The notes: generated from the sequence alone by a model not told the origin. A stretch of 64,000 nucleotides of DNA from Chryseobacterium arthrosphaerae (GCF_001684965.1 NZ_MAYG01000001.1:2108001-2172000); one strand, 5' to 3'; positions 26,722-35,909 are shown, counted from the stretch's first letter. Program-made: numbers and translations.

Positions 26722-27924
26722 ATGAAAAATGCCAAAATTGCATCATTACTTTTTGTTTTGTCTGCAGGAAGTATGATGTTTGCCCAGGATGACTTAATCA
26801 ACAAGTTAAAAAACAACCACTCACAAAATGCTAATTTCCAGTTCACAACGCTGAAAGACGTTGGTGCAACTTCTGTAAAGAACCAGGGTTCATCAGGAAC
26901 ATGCTGGAGCTACTCGGGAAACTCTTTCCTTGAATCTGAAATGCAGAGAATGGGTAAAAAACCTGTAGATCTTGCTGAAATTTTTACAGCCAGAAACTCT
27001 TATCATGATAAAGCGAAGTTATATGTATTGAATAACGGAGCCATCAGCTGGGGTGACGGAGGTGAGCTTCACGATGTAATCAACATGTACAAAAAATACG
27101 GTGCGGTTCCTCAGGATGTATATACCGGATTAAAAGCTGGCCAGACGACCAACAACTTCAAAGAGATGCAGGGGAAACTGAAGCCGGTTCTTGACAGCCT
27201 TGTACAGGCCTCTTCTAAAGGAAAACTTACAGATAACTGGATGGACTCCGTAGATGCGATCCTTGACGAATATTTAGGAAAAGTACCTGCAAACTTCACT
27301 TATGAAGGGAAAAACTATACTCCAAAGACATTTGCTAAGGAAGTAGTAGGAATTAATCCTGAAGATTATGTAGAATTGTCTTCTTACAAAGATTATCCAT
27401 ACTATCAGAAATTTGTAGTTCCGATTCCTGATAACTGGAGCCACGATTCTGACTGGAACGTTCAGATGAAAGATCTTACAGAAATTATTGACAATGCTGT
27501 AACTAAAGGATATTCTGTAGGTTGGGCAACTGACGTTTCAGAACCTTATTTCTCTTACAAAAACGGGGTAGCGTATGTTCCGGATATGGACCTGGACCAG
27601 ATCAATGCTGATAATAAGCAGACTTTGTTCACAGAACCTAAAAAGGATAAAACCATTACTGAAGATATGCGTCAGAAAGGCCTTAACAATCTTTCTACAA
27701 CCGATGACCACGGTATGCACATCGTAGGTTTGGCTAAAGACCAGACCGGTAAAGAATATTATATGGTGAAAAACTCCTGGGGGGTAACAAATGATTTCGC
27801 AGGATACCTTTATGTAACAAGACCATATGTGGAATATAAATCTACTGCAATTTTAGTACACAAAAATGCAATTCCGAAAAATATTCTGAAGCAACTGAAG
27901 CCAACTAAAAATATTGGTTTATAA
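26722..27924 (+). CDS. Exported C1 cysteine peptidase (bleomycin hydrolase/PepC-like)
   Basis: 400 aa from ATG 26722, which gives a clean signal peptide (MKNAKIASLL...MMFAQ); an upstream ATG at 26611 would add 37 unlikely residues. The catalytic set is complete: Q55 and C61 in KNQGSSGTCWSYSG, H333 in HGMHIVGL, N351 in VKNSWG. The general layout is that of the C1B aminopeptidase C/bleomycin hydrolase group, which is usually cytosolic. Here it should act in the periplasm or outside. It stands alone between the sigma locus and three hairpins. Confidence 0.9.
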   Translation: MKNAKIASLLFVLSAGSMMFAQDDLINKLKNNHSQNANFQFTTLKDVGATSVKNQGSSGTCWSYSGNSFLESEMQRMGKKPVDLAEIFTARNSYHDKAKLYVLNNGAISWGDGGELHDVINMYKKYGAVPQDVYTGLKAGQTTNNFKEMQGKLKPVLDSLVQASSKGKLTDNWMDSVDAILDEYLGKVPANFTYEGKNYTPKTFAKEVVGINPEDYVELSSYKDYPYYQKFVVPIPDNWSHDSDWNVQMKDLTEIIDNAVTKGYSVGWATDVSEPYFSYKNGVAYVPDMDLDQINADNKQTLFTEPKKDKTITEDMRQKGLNNLSTTDDHGMHIVGLAKDQTGKEYYMVKNSWGVTNDFAGYLYVTRPYVEYKSTAILVHKNAIPKNILKQLKPTKNIGL

Positions 27925-27937
27925 TAAAAAATCACTT

Positions 27938-27960
27938 CTGCCTTTGTAACGGCAGTTTTA
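27938..27960 (+). terminator. Terminator of the C1 peptidase gene
   Basis: CTGCC (27938-27942) pairs with GGCAG (27951-27955), followed by TTTTA. Confidence 0.6.
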
Positions 27961-27980
27961 GATATTTAAATCTGTTAAAT

Positions 27981-28011
27981 AACGGGCGCCCGGAAATTCC
28001 GGGCGCCCGTT
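27981..28011. repeat. Perfect GC-rich palindrome
   Basis: AACGGGCGCCCGGAA (27981-27995), one central A, TTCCGGGCGCCCGTT (27997-28011): 15-bp perfect arms, far richer in GC than the surroundings. No T-run follows on either strand. Confidence 0.8.
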
Positions 28012-28047
28012 CGTTCTATGATATCCTGATCATTAGGTTTAAATCCT

Positions 28048-28083
28048 AAAAACCCGCCTTCAGAGATTCTGAAAGCGGGTTTC
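28048..28083. terminator. Terminator hairpin between convergent genes
   Basis: AAACCCGC plus TTCAGA pairs with TCTGAA plus GCGGGTTT around GAT, one C/A mismatch. T-rich on the right, A-rich on the left, so it may work for both strands. Confidence 0.65.
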
Positions 28084-28228
28084 TTAATAAATAGGTGAAA
28101 ATTAAATATAAAATAAAGTGAATTATGATGATTAATATGAATAGTGAATTGTCAGTTTTACTTCGTGAGTCAATAAAATATGCTGTTAAAAAATCAACAA
28201 CGAAGCTCAACCTTAATCACGACTCCTA

Positions 28229-29290
28229 TTAAAATAATACGCCCATACTTTCTGCTGAAAAGTCCAGAAGAGCTTCCGTGTTTCCATCCTTGATCTTCTG
28301 TACCCACTGGTGATCCTGTAAGATCGCACGTCCCACGGCAACAAGATCAAATTCTTCATTATCCAGCCTTCTGATCAGCTCTGTGAGATCGGTTTTCTCC
28401 GTTCCCTGCCCTGCAAAAGCATTAAGGAAATCTCCATTCAGACCAACAGATCCTACAGTAATGGAGGGCTGCCCGGTAATTTTCTTTGCCCATCCTGCAA
28501 AGTTCAGATCGGAACCGTCAAATTCCGGTTCCCAGAAACGGCGTTGCGAACAATGGAAAATATCCACTCCGGCTTCTTTTAAAGGAACTAACCACTCTTC
28601 CATTTCATTCGGAGTGAATGCCAGCCTGGTTTTATAATCTTGCTGCTTCCATTGTGAAAGGCGAAGGATAATGGTAAAGTCTTCCCCTACCGCTGCTCTG
28701 ATTGCTTTGACTACTTCAACGGCAAACCGGCTTCTTTCTTTCAACGTTTTACCACCGTATTCGTCGGTTCTGGTATTGGTCACTTCCCAGAAAAACTGGT
28801 CGATGAGGTACCCGTGAGCGCCATGAATTTCAAGACAGTCAAAACCAAGGTCTTTAGCCGATTTTGCTGAAGCAGCAAACTGGGCAATCGTATCCTGGAT
28901 ATCTTCAATCGTCATTGTAGAAGCTTTTTCCATTGCTACCAGCGGATATTCTTCGGACATTCTTGTATCTCCAACATGCCAGATCTGAGGGCCCATTTTC
29001 CCACCATTCCTGTGAACGGTATCAATTACGTTTTTCCACCCGTTTAAAGCTTCTGTTCCGTAGAAATCCGGAATGTTCTGCAGATTTTTAGAACCCGGTC
29101 TGTTGATGACAGTTCCTTCTGAAAGGATCAAACCTACTTCTGAAGCTGCTCTTCTCCCGTAGTAATCTGCTATTTTCTGGGTAGGAACTCCATTGTCAGA
29201 TTGTGCTCTTGTCATGGGAGCCATTACGATCCTGTTTTTTAGCTGTAAATTTTTATATTGGAATGGTTTAAATAACGATGATGTGTTCAT
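28229..29290 (-). CDS. Old Yellow Enzyme family flavin oxidoreductase (alkene reductase)
   Basis: 353 aa TIM-barrel FMN enzyme: LKNRIVMAPMTRAQS (18-32), GPQIWHVGDTRM, EIHGAHGYLIDQFFWEVTN with the substrate-binding His and the DEYGG motif, and C-terminal DLVAVGRAILQDHQW. The family reduces activated alkenes, quinones and nitro compounds with NAD(P)H. A divergent HxlR regulator lies 124 bp away, the usual arrangement for electrophile-induced OYEs. Confidence 0.93.
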   Translation of the reverse strand: MNTSSLFKPFQYKNLQLKNRIVMAPMTRAQSDNGVPTQKIADYYGRRAASEVGLILSEGTVINRPGSKNLQNIPDFYGTEALNGWKNVIDTVHRNGGKMGPQIWHVGDTRMSEEYPLVAMEKASTMTIEDIQDTIAQFAASAKSAKDLGFDCLEIHGAHGYLIDQFFWEVTNTRTDEYGGKTLKERSRFAVEVVKAIRAAVGEDFTIILRLSQWKQQDYKTRLAFTPNEMEEWLVPLKEAGVDIFHCSQRRFWEPEFDGSDLNFAGWAKKITGQPSITVGSVGLNGDFLNAFAGQGTEKTDLTELIRRLDNEEFDLVAVGRAILQDHQWVQKIKDGNTEALLDFSAESMGVLF

Positions 29291-29312
29291 ATTAAAATTA
29301 CATTTTACAATT

Positions 29313-29409
29313 GTTACACAAAGTAACTAATAATAGTTCGTTTTTGTATCCTTTATTCAAAAAATAGTGGTAACTTCGCAGTAACTTACATTAGTAACAT
29401 TAAAGTAAC
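29313..29409. promoter_or_regulatory. GTAAC repeat array between OYE and HxlR genes
   Basis: An inverted pair GTTAC (29313-29317) and GTAAC (29323-29327), then four direct GTAAC copies at 29370, 29381, 29394 and 29405. Spacings of 11, 13 and 11 bp place them on about the same face of the helix. Likely binding sites for the HxlR-type regulator. Confidence 0.55.
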
Positions 29410-29414
29410 TTTCT

Positions 29415-29798
29415 ATGAAAAAGAATGAATTGATGCAATACAGCTGTCCTCTGGGTAAAGCTATGGCCGCATTGGGAAGCAAATGGAAGCCCATTATTGT
29501 TCTGGTCATCAAAGACCGCAAGCTGCGTTTCGGGGAACTTGCCGTACGTATTAATGTTATTTCAAGAAAGGTACTGACCGATCAGCTGCGAGAGATGGAA
29601 ACTGATGGGCTGGTCATCCGTGAGGAATTTAAAGAACTTCCTCCGAGAGTAGAATATTCCCTTACAGAAAAAGGATTGGCATTACTTCCTATCCTATATC
29701 TGCTGGAAGAATGGGAAGCGAAATACCAGGTGAAGGGATCATATTCGGAAGAATGTATGGAACTGATTAAGGAAAAGAAAAAGGTAATTGAAATCTAA
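29415..29798 (+). CDS. HxlR-family transcriptional regulator
   Basis: 127 aa winged helix: SCPLGKAMAALGSKWKPIIV (10-29), LRFGELAVRINVISRKVLTDQLREME as recognition helix, and the wing LPPRVEYSLTEKG. C11 corresponds to the conserved N-terminal Cys that senses electrophiles or disulfide stress in YodB/HypR-type members. Divergent from an Old Yellow Enzyme, its probable target. The last GTAAC repeat lies 5 bp before the start codon, suggesting autoregulation. Confidence 0.9.
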   Translation: MKKNELMQYSCPLGKAMAALGSKWKPIIVLVIKDRKLRFGELAVRINVISRKVLTDQLREMETDGLVIREEFKELPPRVEYSLTEKGLALLPILYLLEEWEAKYQVKGSYSEECMELIKEKKKVIEI

Positions 29799-29986
29799 AT
29801 TATTCTGGTCTTTTTAATTGTATGTTGTAAATTTCTGTTACATGGATGAGTATTGTATGCAAACTTCTTTTCTTTCAGCTCCATCCAATATTTGACAGCC
29901 TTTGTCATGCGGTTTCCATTTAAATCCACACAACTATCAGGATCGATTTTATTCCTAATTAAAAATTCCTTTTCAATATCGTTCAT
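29795..29986 (-). CDS. Small 63-residue protein, unknown function
   Basis: Starts 4 bp after the methyltransferase stop codon and reads in the same direction; its end overlaps the convergent HxlR gene by 4 bp. The composition looks protein-like: EKEFLIRNKIDPDSC, then VDLNGNRMTKAVKYWMELKEKK, with two Cys. No signal peptide or membrane segment. No family recognised. Confidence 0.55.
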   Translation of the reverse strand: MNDIEKEFLIRNKIDPDSCVDLNGNRMTKAVKYWMELKEKKFAYNTHPCNRNLQHTIKKTRII

Positions 29987-29990
29987 AGGA

Positions 29991-30734
29991 TTATTGATAG
30001 TCTTTTCTTATAACCAGCATGTCTGCAAAAGGAGTGATCTTTTGATTCTTAATTATTTTCAGTCCGGATGGAGAAATGGAATCCATCCACTGTTTACGGC
30101 TTAAAAAATGAAAAGCTCCGATATTGAAGAAAATAAAATTGGTTGTATCTCGGAACTGTTCAGAAACAATGATCAGACCTCCTTTCTTCAGTATCCTTTT
30201 GGCTTCTTTAAAGAATAAAACCCTTTTCCCGTGATCTAAAATTTCATGAAGAGCCGTCACTGCAAGAATAACGTCCTGAGACTCATTTTCAAATGGCAGT
30301 TGATCCGGTGAAATTTTTATTTCCTTCGGGTTGGGAGGAAACATTTTTTTAGAGACCTCGATCCCGCTTTCATGCTCGTGCCTGTTTCCGTAAATATCAC
30401 AGACCGTCAGGTTCAAATGAGGGTATTTCTCCTCCAGCCTTTGGGATAACGGATCAAAACTGGCGTGGATGAGAACTGCATTTTCTGTTTTGCTCCAATC
30501 GATTATTCCGTCTAAATCGTTCAGTTCATATAAACCGGATTTATCATAGAGAATATAAGAGGCTGCCAGTGAGGCAATGATATTGATTATAATAAGGGCT
30601 CCCAAACCTCTCATCAGGATAATCAGTATTGCTGAACCGATCTGAAATGAAAGTATGAAAAGAAACAGTGAAATAACAGCTCCAAGAAGAATCTTTTTAT
30701 AGTTGAAAAGGATAACGAGGCGGGTAATTTTCAT
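29991..30734 (-). CDS. Membrane-anchored class I SAM-dependent methyltransferase
   Basis: 247 aa. Two to three hydrophobic helices occupy about 10-65. A methyltransferase type-11-like domain follows: VLIHASFDPLSQRLEEKYP in place of a classical GxGxG loop, an acidic residue in VCDIYG, QLPFENESQDVILAVTALHEI (motif II) and RILKKGGLIIVSEQ. The degenerate motif I leaves catalysis less sure. Followed by a 63-aa gene. Substrate unknown. Confidence 0.72.
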   Translation of the reverse strand: MKITRLVILFNYKKILLGAVISLFLFILSFQIGSAILIILMRGLGALIIINIIASLAASYILYDKSGLYELNDLDGIIDWSKTENAVLIHASFDPLSQRLEEKYPHLNLTVCDIYGNRHEHESGIEVSKKMFPPNPKEIKISPDQLPFENESQDVILAVTALHEILDHGKRVLFFKEAKRILKKGGLIIVSEQFRDTTNFIFFNIGAFHFLSRKQWMDSISPSGLKIIKNQKITPFADMLVIRKDYQ

Positions 30735-30806
30735 GGCAGTTTTCAGAATACAAATGACTGTTTTTCAAATGTACGAATTTCACTGATTTTATGGTTAAAA
30801 AAATAA

Positions 30807-30833
30807 AAACCGCTTACTGAAAGAAAGCGGTTT
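30807..30833 (-). terminator. Terminator of the E1 gene
   Basis: AAACCGCTT (30807-30815) pairs with AAGCGGTTT (30825-30833); T-rich on the leftward side. Confidence 0.8.
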
Positions 30834-30852
30834 CAATTTATCTAAGATCCGA

Positions 30853-33285
30853 TTAGAATATCGCAGGATATTTCTGAGGATTTGTTTCATTAAACATGGC
30901 GTAGATCTTTTCTACCATATCATCTGCAGATGGCTTACTGAAGTAGTCACCATCACTTGCATAAGCCGGTCTGTGATCGTTAGCAGCAATCGTCAACGGA
31001 TCTGAATCCAGGTATCTGAATGCTTTCTGCTTTTCAAGGATCTGCTGTAAGATGAATCCTGTAGTTCCACCTTCCACATCTTCGTCAATCACAACTAATC
31101 TGTTGGTCTTCTTCACACTTTCAGCAATCTCATGAGATAAATCGAAAGGAATTAATGACTGGATATCGATCACTTCTGCAGAAATTCCAAGTTTCTCCAA
31201 CTCGTTGGCTGCTTCAGTTACAATTCTCCATGTAGATCCGTAAGTTACCAAAGTAACATCTTTTCCTTCTTTTGTCACTTCAATTTTACCTACAGGAACG
31301 GTGAATTCACCTAAGTTATCAGGTTGCTTTTCTTTTAATCTGTATCCGTTCAGACATTCTACGATAATTGCAGGCTCATCAGCCTGAAGCATTGTATTAT
31401 AGAATCCGGCAGCTTTTGTCAGGTTTCTAGGAACCAATACCAGAATACCTTTTGAAAGGTTAAGGATTCCTGCCATCGGAGAACCAGAATGCCAGATTCC
31501 TTCCAGTCTGTGCCCTCTTGTTCTGATGATCAGAGGGGCTTTCTGCCCTCCTTTTGTTCTGTAATGAACGGTTGCCAAATCATCACTCATCCCCTGCAAA
31601 CAGTAAAGAACATAGTCTAAATACTGGATTTCAGCGATAGGCTTCAAACCTCTCATTGCCATTCCAATTCCCTGTCCAAGGATGGTAGCTTCACGGATTC
31701 CTGTATCAGCAATACGCAATGCACCATATTTTTCCTGCATCCCTTCCAATCCCTGGTTTACGTCACCGATATTTCCGGTATCTTCCCCAAAGATCAATGT
31801 TTCAGGATATTTTTCAAAAATTTTGTCGAAATTGTTTCTGATCACTACTCTACCGTCCACCTCTTCTGAGCTGTCTGAGTAAACAGGTTTGATCTCTCTG
31901 ATGTTTTCAGCTTTCCATTCAGACTGGGAATATAAGTGAGATGAATAGTTATCTTTTTCTATCGCAGCAACTTCGTTGTACTTCTGCATCAGTTGGTTTC
32001 TTTCTGCAGAGTTTGTTCCTCTTGTTGCCAGTAAAGCTTTTCTTACCAGATGGAAGATATCTTTTTTAGCTTTGGAAACTAATTTATTAAACTGAGTGAT
32101 ATATGCTTCCACTTCAGTATTTTCTCCTTTAAGGTTTTCTACTAAAGGTAAAATAGAATGGATCAGCTCTTTAATGGCATTCTGGTAGTTATCCCATGCA
32201 GCTTTCTGTCCTGATTTAGCCGCCTTTTTTGCTTCTTCATCAATAGCCTCCAGCTCTTCAGCGGTAGCAATTACTTCTTCTTTGCCATCAATTTCAATGG
32301 AATAATTTAAAATCCATTCTTTAAACTTGGCCAATCCGTCATATTCAGCTTCCCATGCCAGACGCTCTTCACTTTTATATCTTTCGTGAGATCCTGATGT
32401 AGAGTGCCCCTGAGGCTGGGTTACATCTACCACGTGCACTACTACCGGAACGCTTTCTGTTCTTGCAAAATGCTCAGCTTTAGCATAAGCATCCAGTAAT
32501 GCAGGATAATCCCATGCTTTCACCTGAATAATCTCACATCCCTGCTTTTCTCCTTCTTTTCTCTGGAAACCGCTCAGCATTTCGCTGATATCCCCTTTTG
32601 CTCTCTGGTTTTTGGTAGGAACAGAAATTCCGTATCCGTCATCCCAGATAGAAACGATCATTGGAACCTGAAGCGCACATGCAGCATTCAGCGTTTCCCA
32701 GAAATGACCTTCTGCTGTAGAAGCATCACCAATGGTTCCGAAGGCAATTTCATTACCATCTTTAGAGAACTTCTCAGAACCTTCAAATTTTACATTTTTA
32801 TAAATTGTAGAAGCCTGAGCCAGCCCTAATAATCTAGGCATCTGACCAGCCGTAGGAGAAATATCTGAAGAGATATTCTTCTGAGCTGTAAGATCTTTCC
32901 AGCTTCCGTCTTCATTTAAACTTCTTGTTGCGAAATGCCCGTTCATCTGTCTTCCTGCTGAAGCAGGCTCTCTTTCCACGCTTGTATCTGCATACATCTG
33001 TGCAAAGAAACTTTCTACGGTCAAAGCATCTATTGCTAATGCAAAAGTCTGGTCCCTGTAATATCCTGAACGGAAGTCCCCATTTCTGAAAACTTTCGCC
33101 ATTGCCAGCTGAGGAAGCTCTTTACCATCCCCAAAAATTCCGAATTTAGCTTTTCCGGTGAGTACTTCTCTTCTTCCGAGATAAGACATTTCACGAGAGA
33201 TCCTTCCTAACCTGTAGTCTCCAAGTATCTGATTTTTAAAATCTTGAAAGGATATTTGCTGTGTTTCAATATAGGTTGTTTGCAT
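30853..33285 (-). CDS. 2-oxoacid dehydrogenase E1, alpha and beta subunits fused
   Basis: 810 aa. The N-terminal half (about 1-430) is E1-alpha: GYYRDQTFALAI, TPP/Mg motif GDAST (186-190) in a GDASTAEGHF context, VPMIVSIWDDGYGISVP. The C-terminal half (about 475-810) is E1-beta: IFGEDTGNIGDVNQGLEG, IQYLDYVLYCLQGMSDDLATV and VVIDEDVEGG. It decarboxylates a branched-chain or related 2-oxoacid and acylates E2. Fused E1 of this type is common in Bacteroidota. The E3 gene lpdA is 24 kb away and E2 is not in the window. Confidence 0.9.
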   Translation of the reverse strand: MQTTYIETQQISFQDFKNQILGDYRLGRISREMSYLGRREVLTGKAKFGIFGDGKELPQLAMAKVFRNGDFRSGYYRDQTFALAIDALTVESFFAQMYADTSVEREPASAGRQMNGHFATRSLNEDGSWKDLTAQKNISSDISPTAGQMPRLLGLAQASTIYKNVKFEGSEKFSKDGNEIAFGTIGDASTAEGHFWETLNAACALQVPMIVSIWDDGYGISVPTKNQRAKGDISEMLSGFQRKEGEKQGCEIIQVKAWDYPALLDAYAKAEHFARTESVPVVVHVVDVTQPQGHSTSGSHERYKSEERLAWEAEYDGLAKFKEWILNYSIEIDGKEEVIATAEELEAIDEEAKKAAKSGQKAAWDNYQNAIKELIHSILPLVENLKGENTEVEAYITQFNKLVSKAKKDIFHLVRKALLATRGTNSAERNQLMQKYNEVAAIEKDNYSSHLYSQSEWKAENIREIKPVYSDSSEEVDGRVVIRNNFDKIFEKYPETLIFGEDTGNIGDVNQGLEGMQEKYGALRIADTGIREATILGQGIGMAMRGLKPIAEIQYLDYVLYCLQGMSDDLATVHYRTKGGQKAPLIIRTRGHRLEGIWHSGSPMAGILNLSKGILVLVPRNLTKAAGFYNTMLQADEPAIIVECLNGYRLKEKQPDNLGEFTVPVGKIEVTKEGKDVTLVTYGSTWRIVTEAANELEKLGISAEVIDIQSLIPFDLSHEIAESVKKTNRLVVIDEDVEGGTTGFILQQILEKQKAFRYLDSDPLTIAANDHRPAYASDGDYFSKPSADDMVEKIYAMFNETNPQKYPAIF

Positions 33286-33421
33286 AGCTAAGTAAAAAAG
33301 TTTTTAATCTTCAAGTATTTTGCTAATATACAATTTTTAAATTAATTTTAATTTTTAATAATCTTTTTTAAAAATTTGATAATAAAAAAAATTGTGCTTT
33401 ATTTTGAAAAAAATTGTAAAG

Positions 33422-33715
33422 ATGGAGAAAAAGTCACCTCATATCCTGAATGCATCGAGCAATCTTTTAGGCTTTTCACTGATCATCATTACGTCATTGA
33501 AAATCGCTAAAATCAGCCACAATACGTATTTGGACGAATTTGCGGGCCTTGCCTGCATGCTTTTTGCCTGTAGCTGCTTCTTTTCGTTTCTGGCCATCAG
33601 AACAAAAAACGAAAAGCGGGAATACACGTTTGAGAGTATTGCGGATTATTTATTTTTAATCGCTTTATTTTGTATAGTCCTGGCAGTTATTATTGTAACT
33701 CTGAAAATAATTTAA
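33422..33715 (+). CDS. Small three-helix membrane protein, unknown function
   Basis: 97 aa from ATG 33422 (MEKKSPH...); an earlier ATG at 33392 adds ten residues and is less likely. Hydrophobic helices at about 13-30, 42-60 and 75-96, with polar loops such as IRTKNEKREYTFES. No family recognised. Single gene. Confidence 0.62.
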   Translation: MEKKSPHILNASSNLLGFSLIIITSLKIAKISHNTYLDEFAGLACMLFACSCFFSFLAIRTKNEKREYTFESIADYLFLIALFCIVLAVIIVTLKII

Positions 33716-33762
33716 TTTAAAATTTCCGTTCCATTCCATAGTCCGGGATACTATATAAAGAA

Positions 33763-33810
33763 AGTGTTCTGTATACAATTTCAGTTTCCCGAAACCATAT
33801 ACAAAACACT
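33763..33810. terminator. Long hairpin between convergent genes
   Basis: AGTGTT-c-TGTATA (33763-33775) pairs with TATACA-a-AACACT (33798-33810). A short inner stem TTTC/GAAA is possible. It lies between the genes ending at 33715 (+) and 33841 (-). Confidence 0.55.
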
Positions 33811-33840
33811 CCCTGTTTTAATTACGCTGTAAAGGCAGAA

Positions 33841-34635
33841 TTATATCTTCTGAACGGTCACATTGGTAACATTTCCACTTCCTGTAGAGCCTGTTTCTGT
33901 TGCAATAATGGTTGCATTTTGATTGGGAGCTGCGGTAAAACGGATCTGATATCCAGCTGTAGGAGCGACAACCACGGTTGTATAATTCATCAGTTCACCT
34001 ACAGTTCCAGAAGCAGCAACTGCGTTATAATGGCTTCCTCTTCCCAGATAATTGGCATCCGGTACAGGTCTGATGCCGATCAGCAGCTGAGTATCTGCGG
34101 GCATATTGGTAAAACTGGCCTGTAACGTTACCAGATAATTCCCGGCCTGATTAAAGGTGAGTACTCCGGTTCCTGTATTATAAGAATAGAACGGAGAGGT
34201 TGCCAGCGGTGTAGCGAATAATAAAGTGGTAATGGTAGAAGAACTGATGTTCTGGTTAGCCGCCAAACGTGCATGAAACAGAGAATAAGCAGTAAAATCT
34301 ATAGTCTTCAGGACTCCATTAGCATCCGCTACAACAACCCTGTCGGTCCCCCCAATACCTATATTCGAATTAATATTACGGATACGGGCGTTTCCAGAAG
34401 CCACATCCAGTTTTTCTGTGGGAGAAGTTGTACCTATCCCTACCTTGGCACCTGAAGTAACGCTAAAATCATTATCCTGCTGGGTTGCAGAAGGAATTCC
34501 TGTAGCAGGATTGTCTTTAGATCCGTCAATATGAAAAGTTGTCTGGGGATTTTGAGTACCTATTCCCACCTGTGCGTACGTAAGAAAGCTTGAACTGATA
34601 GCACACGCTATCATCATCGTTTTGATTTTTTTCAT
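33841..34635 (-). CDS. Exported tail-fibre-like surface protein
   Basis: 264 aa from ATG 34635, giving a signal peptide MKKIKTMMIA...LTYAQ. Right after the cleavage site it carries the repeated module VGIGTQNPQTTFHIDG and later VGIGTTSPTEKLDVASG, known from Bacteroidota surface and tail-fibre-like proteins. The C-terminal half (about 125-264) is a beta-rich C1q/TNF-like jelly-roll candidate (YSYNTGTGVLTFNQAGNYLVT). Related N-terminal modules occur in the three genes at 52576-54996. Function unknown; probably surface-exposed. Confidence 0.72.
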   Translation of the reverse strand: MKKIKTMMIACAISSSFLTYAQVGIGTQNPQTTFHIDGSKDNPATGIPSATQQDNDFSVTSGAKVGIGTTSPTEKLDVASGNARIRNINSNIGIGGTDRVVVADANGVLKTIDFTAYSLFHARLAANQNISSSTITTLLFATPLATSPFYSYNTGTGVLTFNQAGNYLVTLQASFTNMPADTQLLIGIRPVPDANYLGRGSHYNAVAASGTVGELMNYTTVVVAPTAGYQIRFTAAPNQNATIIATETGSTGSGNVTNVTVQKI

Positions 34636-34894
34636 TATCTGTTGTTTTTTGTTACGACAAATAAACAAAAATTATATTGAAAATCAATGATTTATTAACA
34701 AGTACTTTATTTGAATTATGCAAAATATTAATTTACAGCAATTTATTGATATAAAAAAAGCCATATAATCACAACTCATTGAATTATTGAAAGATACGGA
34801 TATTTTACCTACCACATTAAGGATCCGATATCCCATGCAGGTTTAAAGGAAATAAGAGAACAGAAAAGTCAGGATTGGCAGAAAAATGTTAAAA

Positions 34895-35872
34895 TCAGAA
34901 TTTTCTTTCAATAACATAATCCAGCATAATATGCAATGATTTTCTTGCTTCAGAATCCGGGAATTCATTCAGGATATCTTTTGCTTTCTGCTGAAAATCC
35001 TTCATGACTGTAATGGAATATTCCAGCCCGCCAGAACTTTTTACAAATTCGATCAGTTCTTTTACCCGTTTTGGATTGTTATTGTAGCGTTTAATGGTAT
35101 CGAAATAATACTTTCTATCCTTTTCACCAGCTGTTTTAAGGGTATGAATCAAAGGCAGGGTCATTTTCTGTTCTTTAATATCAATTCCCACAGGCTTACC
35201 GATCACATTGGAACTTAAATAATCGAACAGGTCATCTTTGATCTGAAAAGCCATTCCGGTATATGTTCCGAAATCCATCATTTTCTTCGCCAGCGCTTCG
35301 TCTGTACTGTTGGAAAGGACTCCTATTTCACAACAGGCAGCAATCAGGGTAGCAGTTTTCTGACGGATGATCTCATAATACACCTCTTCCGTAATATCCA
35401 GTTTTCTGGCCTTTTCCAGCTGAAGAAGCTCTCCTTCAGACATTTCACGGATCGTTCTTGAAATCACCCCCAGTAGATCATAATCTTTATGGTCTGTAGA
35501 CAGCAATACTGATTTCGACAGAAGATAATCTCCTACCAAAACAGCAATTTTGTTCTTCCACAAAGCATTGATAGAAAAGAAATTACGGCGTTTAAAACTT
35601 TCGTCCACCACATCATCATGTACCAGGGTGGCCGTATGGATCAGCTCGATCATCGAAGCACCACGATAGGTTTTCTCCGTCACATCACCCACCAGCTTGG
35701 CACAGAGAAAGACAAACATAGGACGCATCTGCTTCCCTTTGGTGGTCACAATAAAACGGGTTACTTTATCTAATAAAGGTACTTTACTCTGCATCGATTC
35801 ATAAAACTTCTGTTCAAAAAGTTTCATTTCCTCGTTGATCGGTCGTTTAATCTCTTCTACTGTATTTGCCAC
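34895..35872 (-). CDS. Long-chain polyprenyl diphosphate synthase
   Basis: 325 aa, starting at GTG 35872 because no upstream ATG is in frame. First Asp-rich motif DDVVDE (86-91) and second DDLFD (213-217), with KGKQMRPMFVF as substrate Arg/Lys region. It condenses isopentenyl diphosphate onto an allylic primer to give the side chain of menaquinone or a similar long polyprenyl product, depending on chain length. The first motif has two residues between its Asp pairs (DDxxD), typical of long-chain enzymes. Single gene. Confidence 0.92.
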   Translation of the reverse strand: MANTVEEIKRPINEEMKLFEQKFYESMQSKVPLLDKVTRFIVTTKGKQMRPMFVFLCAKLVGDVTEKTYRGASMIELIHTATLVHDDVVDESFKRRNFFSINALWKNKIAVLVGDYLLSKSVLLSTDHKDYDLLGVISRTIREMSEGELLQLEKARKLDITEEVYYEIIRQKTATLIAACCEIGVLSNSTDEALAKKMMDFGTYTGMAFQIKDDLFDYLSSNVIGKPVGIDIKEQKMTLPLIHTLKTAGEKDRKYYFDTIKRYNNNPKRVKELIEFVKSSGGLEYSITVMKDFQQKAKDILNEFPDSEARKSLHIMLDYVIERKF

Positions 35873-35909
35873 AATCTGCGAATGCTGGGTGAATAATTAT
35901 TAATTCTCA

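Larger units (their letters stand above)
27925..28228. other. Intergenic stretch with three successive hairpins
   Basis: Between convergent genes: a terminator at 27938-27960, a perfect GC-rich palindrome at 27981-28011 and a terminator at 28048-28083. The rest (28090-28228) is AT-rich with no convincing gene. Confidence 0.6.

Noticed and set aside
28125..28232. 35-codon frame (MMINMNSELS...) on the plus strand before the OYE end
   Set aside because: Starts in AT-rich text after the hairpins and runs into the OYE gene on the other strand; no promoter and nothing protein-like beyond chance.
5234..33285. lpdA and the E1 fusion as one dehydrogenase operon
   Set aside because: They are 24 kb apart with unrelated genes between and separate terminators; only a biochemical link is supported.
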